Part shown: positions 35,560 through 47,727 of the stretch, piece by piece | How the letters are laid out: each line of letters starts with the position of its first letter | Numbering within the stretch: position 1 is the stretch's first letter | From: Lineus longissimus | Taxonomy: Eukaryota; Nemertea; Pilidiophora; Heteronemertea; Lineidae | DNA length: 64,000 nucleotides | Reading direction: 5' to 3' | NCBI RefSeq assembly: GCF_910592395.1 | Contig: NC_088309.1 | Span: forward strand, 4,590,501-4,654,500 | Position numbers and translations under genes: made by a program | Notes under the pieces: generated by a model | What the model saw: only the letters and a program-made list of their open reading frames with translations | Database searches by the model: none | What the model was told of the DNA's origin: nothing

Positions 35560-37640
35560 CTAATCTGTATCCGCAGTTATAATTTCAGACTTGGTCTACA
35601 GTTTTCGTTGATGGAAGGAAGGAAGGACGGGACACTTGGGCAATTTTCAAGAAGCAGAAGAGATGCTGCTTTATTTTTTTCGCTAATTTTCGAGAGGATG
35701 AGGTACCCAGAGAGATTGACTCATTTCATGTCATTTTCGAGAGATGAAATGGAAGAGAGATGATGCTGCTGTATTTTTCGCTATTTTTCGAGAGGAAGGA
35801 GGTGCAACTTTCGAGAAGGACTGAGACGGTGAGGTTTGTATCAGTTATACTTTCAGACTTCAACTTGGTCTAGTCAGATTCCTTGAAGGAAGGAAGGGAC
35901 ACAGGACCACTTTTCAAGAAGCCGAAGACGGAGACTTCGTCAGGTTTGTATCACTAATTTGTAACCACAGTTATACTTTCAGACTTCAACTTAGTCTACA
36001 GAGTCTAGAAGGATTTCTTGAAGGAAGGAAGGGACACAGGGCCACTTCTCAAGAGTCTACAGTCTAGAAGGATTCCTTGAAGGAAGGAAGGGACACGGCC
36101 ACTTTTCAAGAAGCAAGATTGGGACATTGTCTGGTTTGTATTGCTATTTCGTATCCACATTTATACTTAGTCTTAAGTTATACTTGGTCAACTATTAGTC
36201 TACAGAGTCTAGAAGGATTCCTTTAAGGAGGGAAGGGACACTGGGTCACTTTTCAAAAAGTAAGACAGAGTCTTTGTCAGATTTGTGTCACTAATTCGCA
36301 TCCACAGTTATACTTTCAGACTTCAACTTAGTCTACAGAGTCCAGACGGATTCCTTGAAGGAAGGAAGGGACACAGGGCCACTTCTCAAGAAGCAAGACA
36401 GAGACTTCGTCAGGTTTGTATCGCTAATTTGTAACCACAGTTATACTTTCAGACTTCAACTTAGTCTACAGAGTCTAGAAGGATTTCTAGAAGGATTCCT
36501 TGAAGGAAGGAAGGGACACAGGGCCACTTCTCAAGAAGCAAGACGGAGACTTCGTCAGGTTTGTATCGCTAATTTGTAACCACAGTTATACTTTCAGACT
36601 TCAACTTAGTCTACAGAGTCTAGAAGGATTTCTAGAAGGATTCCTTGAAGGAAGGAAGGGACACAGGGCCACTTCTCAAGAAGCAAGACGGAGACTTCGT
36701 CAGGTTTGTATCGCTAATTTGTAACCACAGTTATACTTTCAGACTTCAACTTAGTCTACAGAGTCTAGAAGGATTTCTAGAAGGATTCCTTGAAGGAAGG
36801 AAGGGACACAGGGCCACTTCTCAAGAAGCAAGACGGAGACTTCGTCAGGTTTGTATCGCTAATTTGTAACCACAGTTATACTTTCAGACTTCAACTTAGT
36901 CTACAGAGTCTAGAAGGATTTCTAGAAGGATTCCTTGAAGGAAGGAAGGGACATAGGGCCACTTCTCAAGAAGCAAGACGGAGACTTCGTCAGGTTTGTA
37001 TCGCTAATTTGTAACCACAGTTATACTTTCAGACTTCAACTTAGTCTACAGAGTCTAGAAGGATTCCTTGAAGGAAGGAAGGGACACAGGGCCACTTTTC
37101 AAGAAGCAAGATGGAGACATTGTCGGGTTTTTATTGCTATTTCGTATCCACATTTATACTTAGTCTATACTTAGTCAACTATTAGAAGGATTCCTTTAAG
37201 GAGGGAAGGGACACTGGGTCACTTTTCAAAAAGTAAGACAGAGTCTTTGTCAGATTTGTATCACTAATTCGCATCCACAGTTATACTTTCAGACTTCAAC
37301 TTAGTCTACAGAGTCTAGAAGGATTCCTTGAGGGAAGGAAGGGACACAGGGCCACTTCTCAAGAGTCTACAGTCTAGAAGGATTCCTTGAAGGAAGGAAG
37401 GGACACAGGGCCACTTCTCAAGAAGCAAAACAGAGTCTTTGTCAGGTTTGTAGCACTAATTCGCATCCACAGTTATACTTTCAGACTTCAGCTTAGTCTA
37501 CGGAGTCTAGAAGGATTCCTTGAAGGAAGGGACACTGGCCTCAAGAAGCAAAACAGAGTCTTTGTCAGGTTTGTATCACTAATTCGTCTCCACAGTTATA
37601 CTTTCAGACTTCAACTTGGTCTGCAGAATCGAGGATACCT
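35560..37640 (+). repeat. Tandem array of exon-like units, about 145 bp period
   Basis: Five nearly identical units lie exactly 145 bp apart (GAAGGAAGGAAGGGACACAG at about 36357, 36502, 36647, 36792 and, with one change, 36937), flanked by diverged and truncated units from about 35600 to 37640. Each unit carries TATACTTTCAG, an acceptor-like site, and about 105 nt later TTCGTCAG/GTTTGTAT, a donor-like site, leaving an about 40 nt spacer. The repeated short open frames are by-products of the array. Confidence 0.85.
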
Positions 37641-37699
37641 TGAAGGAAGTGACACCGGATGCATAGAAATTGCACCAGCCGCCGGTTTCATTGAGATTG

Positions 37700-38600
37700 T
37701 TTGACTTGTTCATTTGAAGCAGGCATTCAATTTTGTTGTCACCGGTGACTGGGCAATAAACAGCACAAGACTAAACTGGCTCATCAAGATGCATGAATTG
37801 AGTGATTATTGAAATTGGTTGGCTCCACACAAACCGATCCAGTAATGGAGAAAATGACTGCTGAAGATAGGAAGAGGAGACAATACCACCATTGAATATT
37901 CATAGGTTGGAGGGTCCAGGCCTATCAATTAGACGAGTACATATTTGGAGAGGTATTGAAAAAATATTTGCTGTGGCAAGTCTACAGATATAAAGAAATT
38001 GTTTGATGAAAAAATTAATTTTGAATTTTGCTAATTTGGTATTAATAGGGGGCGTGTTTTGAAATTTTTCTGCCAGTTGGCTGAAAAGAGTGGAAATATC
38101 AATGTCTGTCCAATTTATCGATTATCAAAAAATTTCCGTGGTCAACTACCAGTTTACTTTTCACCATTTACTTGCCCGACTGTCCGGAATATCATATCAA
38201 AATTTCAGATTCATAACCCCACGCAGTATTTGATGCGTCGCGGTCAAACATTGATAATTGAACTGCTAAAAAGGGGGGGGGGTGTTGATACTTGCACTAG
38301 AGGCAGCTTGCTGAAGTCCTATCCTGTACTGTACACAGGGTCTAGGTCTGCTTTTCGGAGGGGTTTGCATGGTTTTTAAAAGTCATGAAAACTTCGTGGA
38401 CCTTATTTTCTGGTAATCAGATTTATATTATATATTTATATTTGCATCTCGGAATACTGCCTACATGATCAAACTGTAAAAAGAGAACAAATGCACAGTG
38501 ATGAATGTTGAACTGTTCGAATAAATTGCATTCAAGAATATAATTTACTAACTCCGTAACTGTTGTTTTTTTTCAAGTTACAACAGGTCTTGTATTCCAA
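37700..38600. other. Non-coding stretch, nothing assignable
   Basis: An open frame at 38059-38379 has no recognisable domain, no splice context and runs through a poly-G/poly-A tract. I see no gene here. Confidence 0.4.
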
Positions 38601-38639
38601 CTGGCCTCAGTAACCCCTATGTGAAAATGGGTATAAAAA

Positions 38640-38712
38640 TTAAGGTCCCTTACACCTTTCACCTCCCAGTTACAAGGCCTTGAGTTCTGCATACCTTACC
38701 ACTGGGCCACAC
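38640..38712 (-). repeat. tRNA-derived SINE-like fragment
   Basis: The minus strand reads TGGCCCAGTGGTAAGG (38709-38694), a good match to a tRNA D-arm/A box, followed by sequence without a clear B box. Likely a decayed SINE head. Confidence 0.35.
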
Positions 38713-38835
38713 CCAGATCAGGAGTCTTAAGATTATTCCCTGTGGTTGGGCAAACCCCAAACTATTCCATGATATAACCATGATTTTACCCTGCGATTGC
38801 GAACTAATTACTAGTAACTACGGTGGTCTGTCCAT

Positions 38836-39062
38836 CTTTTCACAAGAAAATTTCATAAACATTGGCTACCCCCAAACTTTTAGAACTAACTGCTTGAGCA
38901 TAACACATGTACTATAGTACTTCATCCATGTGGATTTCTAAAAATAGCAGTTACAGGAACCATGTGACATTGTGGATAGTGACGAATGGCATGTGATTTC
39001 ATCGACGGTGTAAAAGTCAATATGACGTCATACATGAATATTAATGAAGGTCCCTGGCGCTC
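38836..39062 (-). mobile_element. MITE-like element, partial copy 2
   Basis: Reverse-complement relative of 18203-18430: shares TTTAGAA, CATCCATGTGGATTTCTA, GGAACCATGTGACA, CATACATGAATATTAATGAA and TCCCTGGCGCT in matching order. Ends about 150 bp before the SERF start codon. Confidence 0.65.
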
Positions 39063-39211
39063 TACCCTGTGCCATGTCATAATGCGCTTTGATTGGTCAA
39101 CGTCATGATTCTCGCGGTGTAACGTGAATGACGAGAAATCGCGATACAGGAATTGAAAAGTTGAAATTGTAAAAATTTTCTTCGCTTTTCTTCACGAGAT
39201 ATCACTTCAAA

Positions 39212-41199
39212 ATGACCCGTAAGTTAATAAATATAGTACTGAGCAATAAAGTGTCAATGCTGACGAAATATCAGTGTACAATAACATTCCCGATGGCGAC
39301 CAAATGACTCTTAAACCATCAAGCACCCTGAAAAATAGACAACACTGCACTTTCTACAAAATGACCCAAAATGAATGCCATCTTCTCATGGATTGCATGG
39401 ATTGTAGGCATTCCCGTCACTTATGCTGTTACCTCAACTTGCCTGATAGATTATAAACAGAGTGTCGCCACCACCGGCACTGTCCAGGCCATGACAATTG
39501 CACTACTGTTAACCAGTCATTGACACCGAGTCGGTCTGTCGATAAATACACAATTAAATCTCCCCCCCCCCTTTGGGTTAGGGGTGGCACTATATACTAT
39601 ATACGGTAGGATTAGTGGATAATACACACAAAATTTCAATGGCCGGCAGAGCTGCCGCCGTGACACAATGGTAGAGCAGTCTTCCCTCACTCGGGCTGAA
39701 AGGGTGGATGTCGTCCTAGGTGCCGACAAATGCGTGGTACCCAGGTTTGAGATCGACTGGACAATAAGCACCCTGGGTGCCATTACACTAGACAAATAGC
39801 GCCCAGCTTCTTTTTGCCTGGCTTGCGGATCTTAGGGACGAGGACATTTCTTGCAATCTCATTTTATCTCGCACTGTGGTACTTGCGGCATTAGCAGTGC
39901 GCGAAATAAAAAGAACAAAAACAAAAACGCGTTTAGGCCTGAAGGTCTTTGAAAGCACATTTCGGATGATTTATTCAGAAAAGGTGTATAGGAAGGATAT
40001 ATCCGAAATGTGCTTTCAATGACCTTTAGGCCTAAACGCGTTTTTTTCTGTTTATCTGTTCTTTTTATTTCGAGCACTGCTAATGCCGCAAGTACCACGG
40101 CGCGAGATAAAACGAGATTGCAAGAAACGTCGTGCCTAAGATCCGTAAGCCAGGCAAAAAGAAGCTGGGTGCTGTTTGTCTGGTGTAATGGCACCGGCCA
40201 GGTTGCTTATTGTCTAGTCGATCACGAACCTGGGTACCATTTGTCGGCACCCAGGACGACATCCAACCTTTCAGCCTCACTCAACTGATAGGTTGATCGA
40301 ATCTCACCTCCGACAATTTAGTATTGTCATTTCCGAACTCTGAAGTATTTTCTAAAAAAATGTGTGTCTGAGCCTGGAGACCAAACTGTGTCTGTCAGCA
40401 GTGTCCGTGTCAGTGATGGTATTTAAATTATTTTCATGAATTTTCATAATAAGACTAGTAATAAATGTCACTGACAGTGACAGTACTGACACTAGTGACA
40501 TTAAGTAGATTGCTAGTGCTACTGCCACTGTCATGATCTTTTTTGGGCGGCAGTGCAACTGCAAATACTACTGGGCTCTGTGGTCTTCATAAGAATGATG
40601 CAGTAAAGCTGAAGAAAAGGAGTGCATTATATGAAATGTCCTTAGAAATCTGCAAATTTGCAGGAGGAAACCAGCGCGAGAAGGCCCGCGAAAAAAACAT
40701 GAAGAAGCAACAGGGCGCCAAGAAACAGCAGAAGGCTGACGATAAGGGTGGTAATCAAGGGCAATCATTAAAGGACCGTAAAGAAAGGTAAGTTCAAAAC
40801 ACTGGGGCTTATGTTTGCAAGTTGCATTGGGTATAGTACCACATGGGACTAAATTCTTGGTAAATTGCCTAAAAAACTCGTATTGCAATACAGTGGCGGC
40901 ATCCACATGCATGGGCTGGCGGTCTACACCTTGGCAATGTGCCAGCTCTTCACTGACTGCTCAAAAAGAGCATTTCTATGATAGTTACTCTATCAATCGA
41001 AATCTCGCAATAGGGGCCATCTGTTTTTTTTAAAAAGTATGACGAAATGCAAAGAGACGGCTTCATACTTCGATTCGCCATTATATGTTCACTTTTGCTT
41101 TCACTCCATTTCAGGGATGCAGAAATTATGCGTATAAAACAACAGAAAAAAAGGGATGGTGATGGAGGAGGTGCAGCTACTGCATCAGGTGGAAATTGA
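39212..41199 (+). CDS. SERF: SERF (small EDRK-rich factor / 4F5 family), 3 coding exons, 71 aa
   Basis: Exons 39212-39218 (seven coding bases, ATGACCC/GTAAGT), 40664-40787 and 41115-41199; total 72 codons including TGA. The joined N-terminus reads MTRGNQRE, the family hallmark, followed by a Lys/Arg/Gln/Glu-rich body (KNMKKQQGAKKQQK) and DAEIMRIKQQKK as in other SERF proteins, then a Gly/Ala-rich tail. Length is near the usual 60-70 residues. SERF proteins are small, charged, largely disordered, and known to modify amyloid aggregation and bind RNA. An open frame continues upstream of exon 2, but it runs through the polypyrimidine/acceptor region, so the start at 39212 is preferred. Neighbour of SMN, as in human. 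Confidence 0.92.
39660..40290. repeat. Large palindrome (arms ~295 bp) in SERF intron 1, probably an inverted SINE pair
   Basis: Arm 1 about 39682-39978 and arm 2 about 39996-40289 are inverted copies: ACGCGTTTAGGCCTGAAGGT against CCTTTAGGCCTAAACGCGT, and AAGAAGCTGGG in arm 2 against CCCAGCTTCTTTTTGCC in arm 1. Identity is roughly 90% by eye and the spacer is under 35 bp. Just before arm 1 is ACAATGGTAGAGCAG (about 39665-39679), like a tRNA A box, and GGTTTGAGATC (about 39744) resembles a B box. Confidence 0.85.
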
Positions 41200-41216
41200 T
41201 ACCATATCGAACACCG

Positions 41217-41222
41217 AATAAA
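41217..41222 (+). terminator. poly(A) signal of SERF
   Basis: AATAAA 18 nt after the SERF stop codon. This would give an unusually short 3' UTR; a longer alternative form is possible. Confidence 0.5.
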
Positions 41223-44200
41223 CGGTTCAAAAGACCCTGCTTTTTGATGCCAAAGTTTAGTTATAATACAACGATGGTAATGGATTTCTTTCAAATGCTG
41301 AGTTCTCCTCCGTAACAATAACAAACATGTGACAAACTCTCATACATGTGGATCAAAGCAACTAGGATGTACCATTGTCTTGTACATAGTTACCACTTTG
41401 ATAATGGCCTACCTACTGTGTTCATTTGTTCGATTTCTCTGTATACGCGCAGCTCGTAATTGGACTGGAATGTGACCTCTTTCTTACATGTAGTTGCGTT
41501 GTCCATTTGCACAGAAAATTGATCCGCTTGAGTATTGTCACTCTTGGAATGAGAGTGAATACTGAGACTGTCGAGTCGCTCCTAGGGGTGAGGATGGAAT
41601 GATTGTTTGAGAGCAGACAATATTCACCAAGTGGAGGACCAGTGGCCAGGTTCTGTGAAGATACAGAGAACAACTTCATTTCGGGTGAGAATGGAATGCA
41701 AATCAGACCTGGATCCTCACTGTAATCAGCATTGCCAGCTGTAGCGTATTGACCTTTCTGGAGATCATAAAGTGAATGTGTTTACTTAAAGACATATAAG
41801 CCGATTGTTTTATATGCATTACTGACATGACAGTTTTTTCCCCAAGGTAGCATGTTTGTGCCACATGTATGGTTTGTCTGACAGCTTTAATGTTTTAACA
41901 AGTGTAGTTGATACACTCTTTATAAATTCAAAGTTATTATTCTGTTTCAAGTGTCATGCTTCGCCTCATAAAAGTATGGCTCTTTGAATGGAGACAGAAC
42001 AGTTCAGGTCTGCTTTAAAATATGCTTGTAAAGTTGTACCAATCTGTGAGTAGTGGTTGATGCCACTATTCAAAGAAATTCAACATATTGTTCAAAAATG
42101 AATTCAACACAAATTCCTTTTTCAAAGAAAATACATGTATGTGAATGCAAAACAATTGAAGTTTGAGATTATGAAAACAGTACGACGTTGTATGTGTCTT
42201 TTGCCGAGGTTTTCTATTCTCTCTCATTCAAATTAGAAATTTACATGTTCATGTATTTAGAATGAAAATGAATGTTGAATTCATTCTTGTCAGAATTGCT
42301 CTTGAGTCTCGTGAGTAACAAACTTAGATTATCATCATTTGCTATCACAATCATCGTCTTCGTATGAGAGTCATCAGGCCCCTGCCCACAAATTGGGCCT
42401 GTTGCCATTGTATCACCAATCCATTTCCTCATTTGTAAATCAGTCATTAAAAAAACTCATCGCACAGACCAGATAACTGACAATTATCATCTTCAAGTGC
42501 TGTTTGGGTTGGCATTATTTAGCTACGAATTATAAGCCAGGGACGATAAGAATAATGACATTTCTTTATCATGATTCTCCATAATGACAATGTACCTAGA
42601 GACTGCTTCTAAATCTTTTCATTCTGATGGAGTTTTGTTTTTAAAGAGAACGGAAGATTGTGATTTTGAAAATCTAATCTCCACATTATTGTGGGACATC
42701 TTGGAGCTGTATGGTGCCTATGGTAGTCAGAAATTTTACATTCTGTCTGCTGTAAAAAGCAGCCCTTTAGGTGTCCAAAATAACTGTAAAAGTACACTTC
42801 TGCGTGTAAAATCTCTTTAGAAAAATGTACAGACGGTTGAATCATACTTAAAAAAATTGGCATGTGTCTCTACTTGCACATGAGGACACGGAGCATAAAA
42901 TTATTGTGTCGTGCTCAACTCGAAAAACTCGCTCAGGACTGCAGAGGTAGGTTTTTCTAGTCCCTGGTTTCTAATCGGCTTCCCTGTTTGTCATTCACAT
43001 TAAGTATTGATTTAATCCATACTTGTTCACAATCACATGTATATATCATATCATACAGGTTGTACATCATAAAAATATACTGGTGCAGAGGTTTTAGAAC
43101 TAAAATGACATGTCACTGCTCAGTAGTTTTTTCCAAGTTTTGGTGAACAGAGTCCCAGGTGGGCCAGAAGTATTCTTCTCACATCGTAGCTCTTCTTACA
43201 CCGAAGCTTCGTTTACGGACAAGCCAAGTGCAAGAGCTAGAGCATGTCATTTTGTTCGATAAAACGCATCATTTGTAATCGTTTCAAAGCTGATGACAGC
43301 ATCTCCCTCTCTATCGGTACCAATGGATGTTGGTGCTGCAAAAAAGTTTTTGGAAGGTGGCCATCAGCTTTTAAACAAGGTCAGGCGTGTGTTAAAGTCA
43401 TGACTGAATACATATGTCATTCATCATATCAGATTCAAATAAAGTCATTTATGTTTTAAGACCGATTCTTTTCATTCTGTTTAAAATGTAGATGTACTAC
43501 AAGTATGGTTAGCACTGATGAAGTCGGGGAAGTCATTCAGGCAGTCCACCTGTCTTGACTCGACATGAGTTGGAATGGCAGTGGTTGGATGGGCAAGTGC
43601 TCGAAGATGTCTGCTCTTCCCGCTGTTACAATTGGACAGTTCTTTGCAATAGGTTATATATCACAAAGCAACTTTTTTCTGAAGTTGCTTGTCTCTGGTA
43701 GTTTGGCTGTCAAGCAAACCCTGAATGCATCCAAGGATTGAAACCGCTGTTTAATATGAGATGTACCTTACATTGTCCTTCACTACAGAGAGTATCTGAA
43801 CTTGTGCTACCTTTTGGACACATTACCTTTAATAATAGACTTTGAAGTGAAGCTACATGTATCTATCCCAAGTTGATTGAACTTGGTGGCTGTCTCTGCT
43901 ATTATGGTTCATGAAGGAATCCTATCTATGGTTATATCAACCAGAATAGGAGGGATTAGGGACACAACCTGTTCTGAATCGGAGACAATTCTTGAGTTGC
44001 ATAGTCAACCACATTGGCCTGTTCAGTATGCAGCGCATTCTCCTACCAAACAATAAGAACTGGTGACAGCTGTGAGAGCAGCAACGGCCACCTTTGCTCA
44101 TACCAGTAGGAATCCTCGGATAACGCCACGACTACCATGCCCATGGTTGGATAACAGTTGGGCTTATTGATCTCTCTTTAGTCAGCGGTACTGTAATAAT

Positions 44201-44738
44201 AGTGTCAGCCCCAATGATTGAAAGTGTCGGCCAGCTTTGACTCCCGAGACTCTCATTACTTCCCAACTCCCATCTCACCTCCAATGCAAGGTGTCGGGCT
44301 GGTTTGTACCCTATCTAGCACTAGGCAACATTGGCGTGTCCTAATTAATGTTCGAAAATGGTGGAGACGGTTGATGCCTTGATCATCCTTCTGTGAGCAG
44401 ATTGCTTCATCAAGCTGGCAGCCATGCAAAGTGCCGCATCAGGAGCAACCAACAAGCCTCAACCCTTCGACCTTCCATTCAAGATGCGGACGCTTTAACT
44501 ACTAGGTCATTGTCTTGATTGGAGTCCATCCTAAGCTGTTTGATTTGGATGGGTTTTCAGTTTGCCCTGGCATACATGTACTGGTAGGCACCAGAGATCA
44601 GTAATCTTGGTTTTATATTTCCTTCAAAGATTCAAACACCGACCTGATTATGAGCCTGGCACCCAGGCTGCACCGCCACTGAACTCGACAGTTGTGACTG
44701 AATTGAGAATAATTTCATTTTCTTAATAACAAATAACT
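41223..44738. other. SERF-SMN intergenic region, no gene seen
   Basis: No multi-exon structure, conserved protein or RNA gene recognised. Short open frames (for example 42584-42820, 43244-43459) have no domain or splice support. Confidence 0.5.
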
Positions 44739-44744
44739 TTTATT
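44739..44744 (-). terminator. Candidate poly(A) signal of SMN
   Basis: Minus-strand AATAAA about 480 nt downstream of the SMN stop at 45227-45229. Confidence 0.4.
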
Positions 44745-45226
44745 CACAAATGAATACTGGTACAAGTAATTTCACATGAGCAACTACAAATGCTTTTAAA
44801 ACTTACTGAATAGAAGAGATTGTGAAATTAAAGTTTTTCTTGATTACATATCCACACACTAGTCCTCAGCTTGCCTTTGTTAACCTACATGTACACATAG
44901 CCTGGAATGCTGCCAACTAACTTGTGGCTCATAAGGTATTGCACTGAAGCTAGCACTGAAGCTAGCTATTCTAAGTGCAATGATAATCTTGGTCACCTTG
45001 GCACTTTGATTGGTCTGTTTGCACAAATGGAGTGATCCAAGTTACGATGTTGTGTCATCCTTCAATTTTGATAATGAATCATGTGAACAATCCACCTGGT
45101 TAAGAGCAACGAAATGTATAAGTCCTCCTTCCAAGAATGAAACAATTATGACTGATGTCACCTAGAATTTAATGTAGTGTACATGTATGTCTTATTGTTC
45201 TTCACATTTGGTTGTTAGCTGTCATG

Positions 45227-47477
45227 CTACCTCAGAACTGGTCTTAGCGGCGATTGCCCATTAGCGCCTTGTCTCCTACCATCTTTTAATCCCTGAAATT
45301 AAAGATGATTATTTAGATGAATCTTGGACTAAAAGTCTCCAGTGCAAGAGGTGCTACCCAACTCGAAACATACACATGACCAGTAAATGCATTGACACGA
45401 AAATGTCAACTCAAAGACATACCAGTGATGTTGAATCATTCAACTGAAAGATTCTTTCTGCCAGAGACCACCTTAGAGGTCTTGTTATGAGGCTTGCTCC
45501 CTTCTTAGCTTATCTTTTAAACTCTGTTTCAAGACTGAGCTGTGTATCACAGATCAGCCTATTTACTAACTGTATAGTGATTTCTGGTATAATTATACCA
45601 ACCTGATAATATCCAGTGTGGTAGCCACTCATATACCAAGCCATCAGCATGCTGCACATAGCCTCATTATCTATGTCACATGGGTCATCACTAATTGGTG
45701 GTGGTGGTGGTGGTGGAATGAAAGGGATACGCTGCTGAAAGATAACACAATCAGTCATGATTTATTTGAATTATTGGCCAACTACCTCTCCAAGAAAATC
45801 CAGCCTTGCAGCATAGCCTCACAAGTTGTAAGTTGGACAGGATATTTGCAGTACTACCATCCATACAAGGGCCTTGTTTAGAGGCGGCCTCCAGTTTTAG
45901 ACTGAGTTTGCTGGGAGAGGTACATGCAGCACGAGGTTTCACAGGGTGGTCTGAGGAGTTAGAGTACCAACAGCAGAGTGAATTCCAGCCCTTATGGTGA
46001 TATGCTACATGTACATTATCTTCTAACTTACTGTATTTCCAAAGCTCTGTGACATAGGGGGTGGAGGTGGTGGCATGGCACTGCTGTCGCGCCACTGTTG
46101 TGATCTCGATGCTCCTGAGGACATTGAGTGGAATTTTTGGCCACTTTCACCAGTGCTCTCATTCTGAAAGTATTGAAGGGGTGTAAGATTAAGAAAATTA
46201 ATAATTTTTCTGTCAAAGCCCAAACAGATAGAGAAGTCTTTAGAAAAGGCATACTCAGTTTGTTAAAAAATCCGATATTAAGTATTACAAATGTAACTTT
46301 TTATGGAGAAAACCTCTAGACTCACCTCAGAATGCCCATCACCTGAATGATTGGTTCTCTTTCTTTTCCGAACTCGCCGTAAATCGCTGAGATTGTGCTC
46401 CTCTTCATTTCCATAACTATCATAACTGACCAGACATGTACCATCATCCTCATTTATGGAGAGAATACTTGCATCATAGACTAGTCCGTCCTCCGAAAAT
46501 ACCGCACGACATTGCATCCCAACTTTCCACTGAAAACCAAAGAGAAATTCTAGTACTGACAGCCCCCTAGTTGAAATAAATATTCATTTAGTTTAAAATT
46601 TCTGAGGTTCTGAAGAATAAACCTTTCAATGGTCATGAATCCAAGTCGAGACATAATGTCTTATCCATAAGAGGACGACAAAGGAGGATAGCTTGTGTTC
46701 ACTACTCACTATCTTCTTTTAAAAACTAAACGTCCACTAAATGGTGAAGTAAAACAAAGAGATTGACTACCTGTCTAGGCCAGAAAAAACTTTATTTGAA
46801 ACATGTTAAAGATTGCCTTGCTGTAAATGTACCTTTCCTTTATTCTTTCTTGCACGCTTCCTTTTTTTCTGCTTCTTCTTGCTTGCCTTCTGAATCTGAT
46901 CATCGGACTCTTTTTCTTCTTGGCCATTCTTTGTCTCCAACTCATTTAGTAGACCAGCCTGGAAATATACAGTGTCAGTGAATCTTCTCAAGAATCACAT
47001 CTTTTTGACGGATTGTCTATCAGACTTCCATGGCAATGACAGCAGACCTTTTGGATAAGAATCATACTTACTTTTACTTTGCTTACTGCATTATCATAGG
47101 CTTTTATCAAGGCTGTATCATCCCAAATATCACTCCCATCCTCCTGAATAAACAAAATGAAAAATAAGATTAACCATACAATTAACTTTACAAATGATGC
47201 TGACGTTGTGGCTGTCAACGGCTATGTAATTCAACTTGAGAGTGCCTCCCCCCCTTGGATTTGCCAATAATGTTGGGAGTCACAGAGACAGAGTCAGTGG
47301 ACAGTGACCGAGTGGCTGAGCCTGAGTGTGGGGGAGCCCTTTCTAACTCCAAAATCATGAAATGAATATTATTTGCTATTATTGTCATGTTGTTAGTTAT
47401 GAGATCACCTCATCAGTCCTTTTTCTACTGAACAAAACCTCTCCTTCATGCTGTACATCAGCTACGTTCGACATCAT
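45227..47477 (-). CDS. SMN1: Survival motor neuron protein (7 coding exons, 266 aa)
   Basis: Exons in transcript order: 47477-47409, 47143-47072, 46958-46833, 46529-46326, 46163-46032, 45734-45603, 45292-45227; all in phase 0, total 267 codons. Gemin2-binding segment [20 protein letters not shown] (about 25-44), Lys-rich stretch (about 70-89), Tudor domain from WKVGMQCRA to NLSDLRRV (about 90-140) with aromatic-cage candidates W, Y and the YDSYGN turn, proline runs (exons 5 and 6), and the C-terminal YG box [14 protein letters not shown] (about 233-246) for self-oligomerisation. SMN is the core of the complex that loads Sm proteins on snRNAs in cytoplasm and Cajal bodies. Two in-frame ATGs start the frame (47477 or 47474). 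The last short exon ends in a divergent tail, as in human exon 7. Confidence 0.97.
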
Positions 47478-47727
47478 CAATTTTCACAAACTTTTACTTT
47501 TAAGAACCAAAGAGCATCTGAATTGTGTTGGTCCGACTTAAATATAGTTCGTTTTAGAATTGGAAATATAGTACAGTTCAGTGGTGCAGACCCTATGTGT
47601 GTAAACATTTAGATAACTATTTACAATTTTGTTTGCCATGAGGTCTTGTTTTGTATAAAAACCTCTCAAATGAAAAATATGGTGCAGGAAAGTAGTATTT
47701 CGACCGCTTCACATCAAGAATGACAAG
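47478..47727. promoter_or_regulatory. Bidirectional promoter region between SMN and NUDT17
   Basis: Only 250 bp separate the two head-to-head start codons. No separate promoters can fit without overlapping. No TATA box obvious; an AAGATGGC motif overlaps the NUDT17 ATG. Confidence 0.65.

Noticed and set aside
36355-37174. Five identical 74-79 residue open frames
   Set aside because: They are by-products of the 145-bp tandem array, whose length is not a multiple of three.
40543-40791. SERF starting within exon 2 at 40543
   Set aside because: The upstream part includes the polypyrimidine/acceptor sequence; splicing from 39218 gives the family N-terminus MTRGNQRE.
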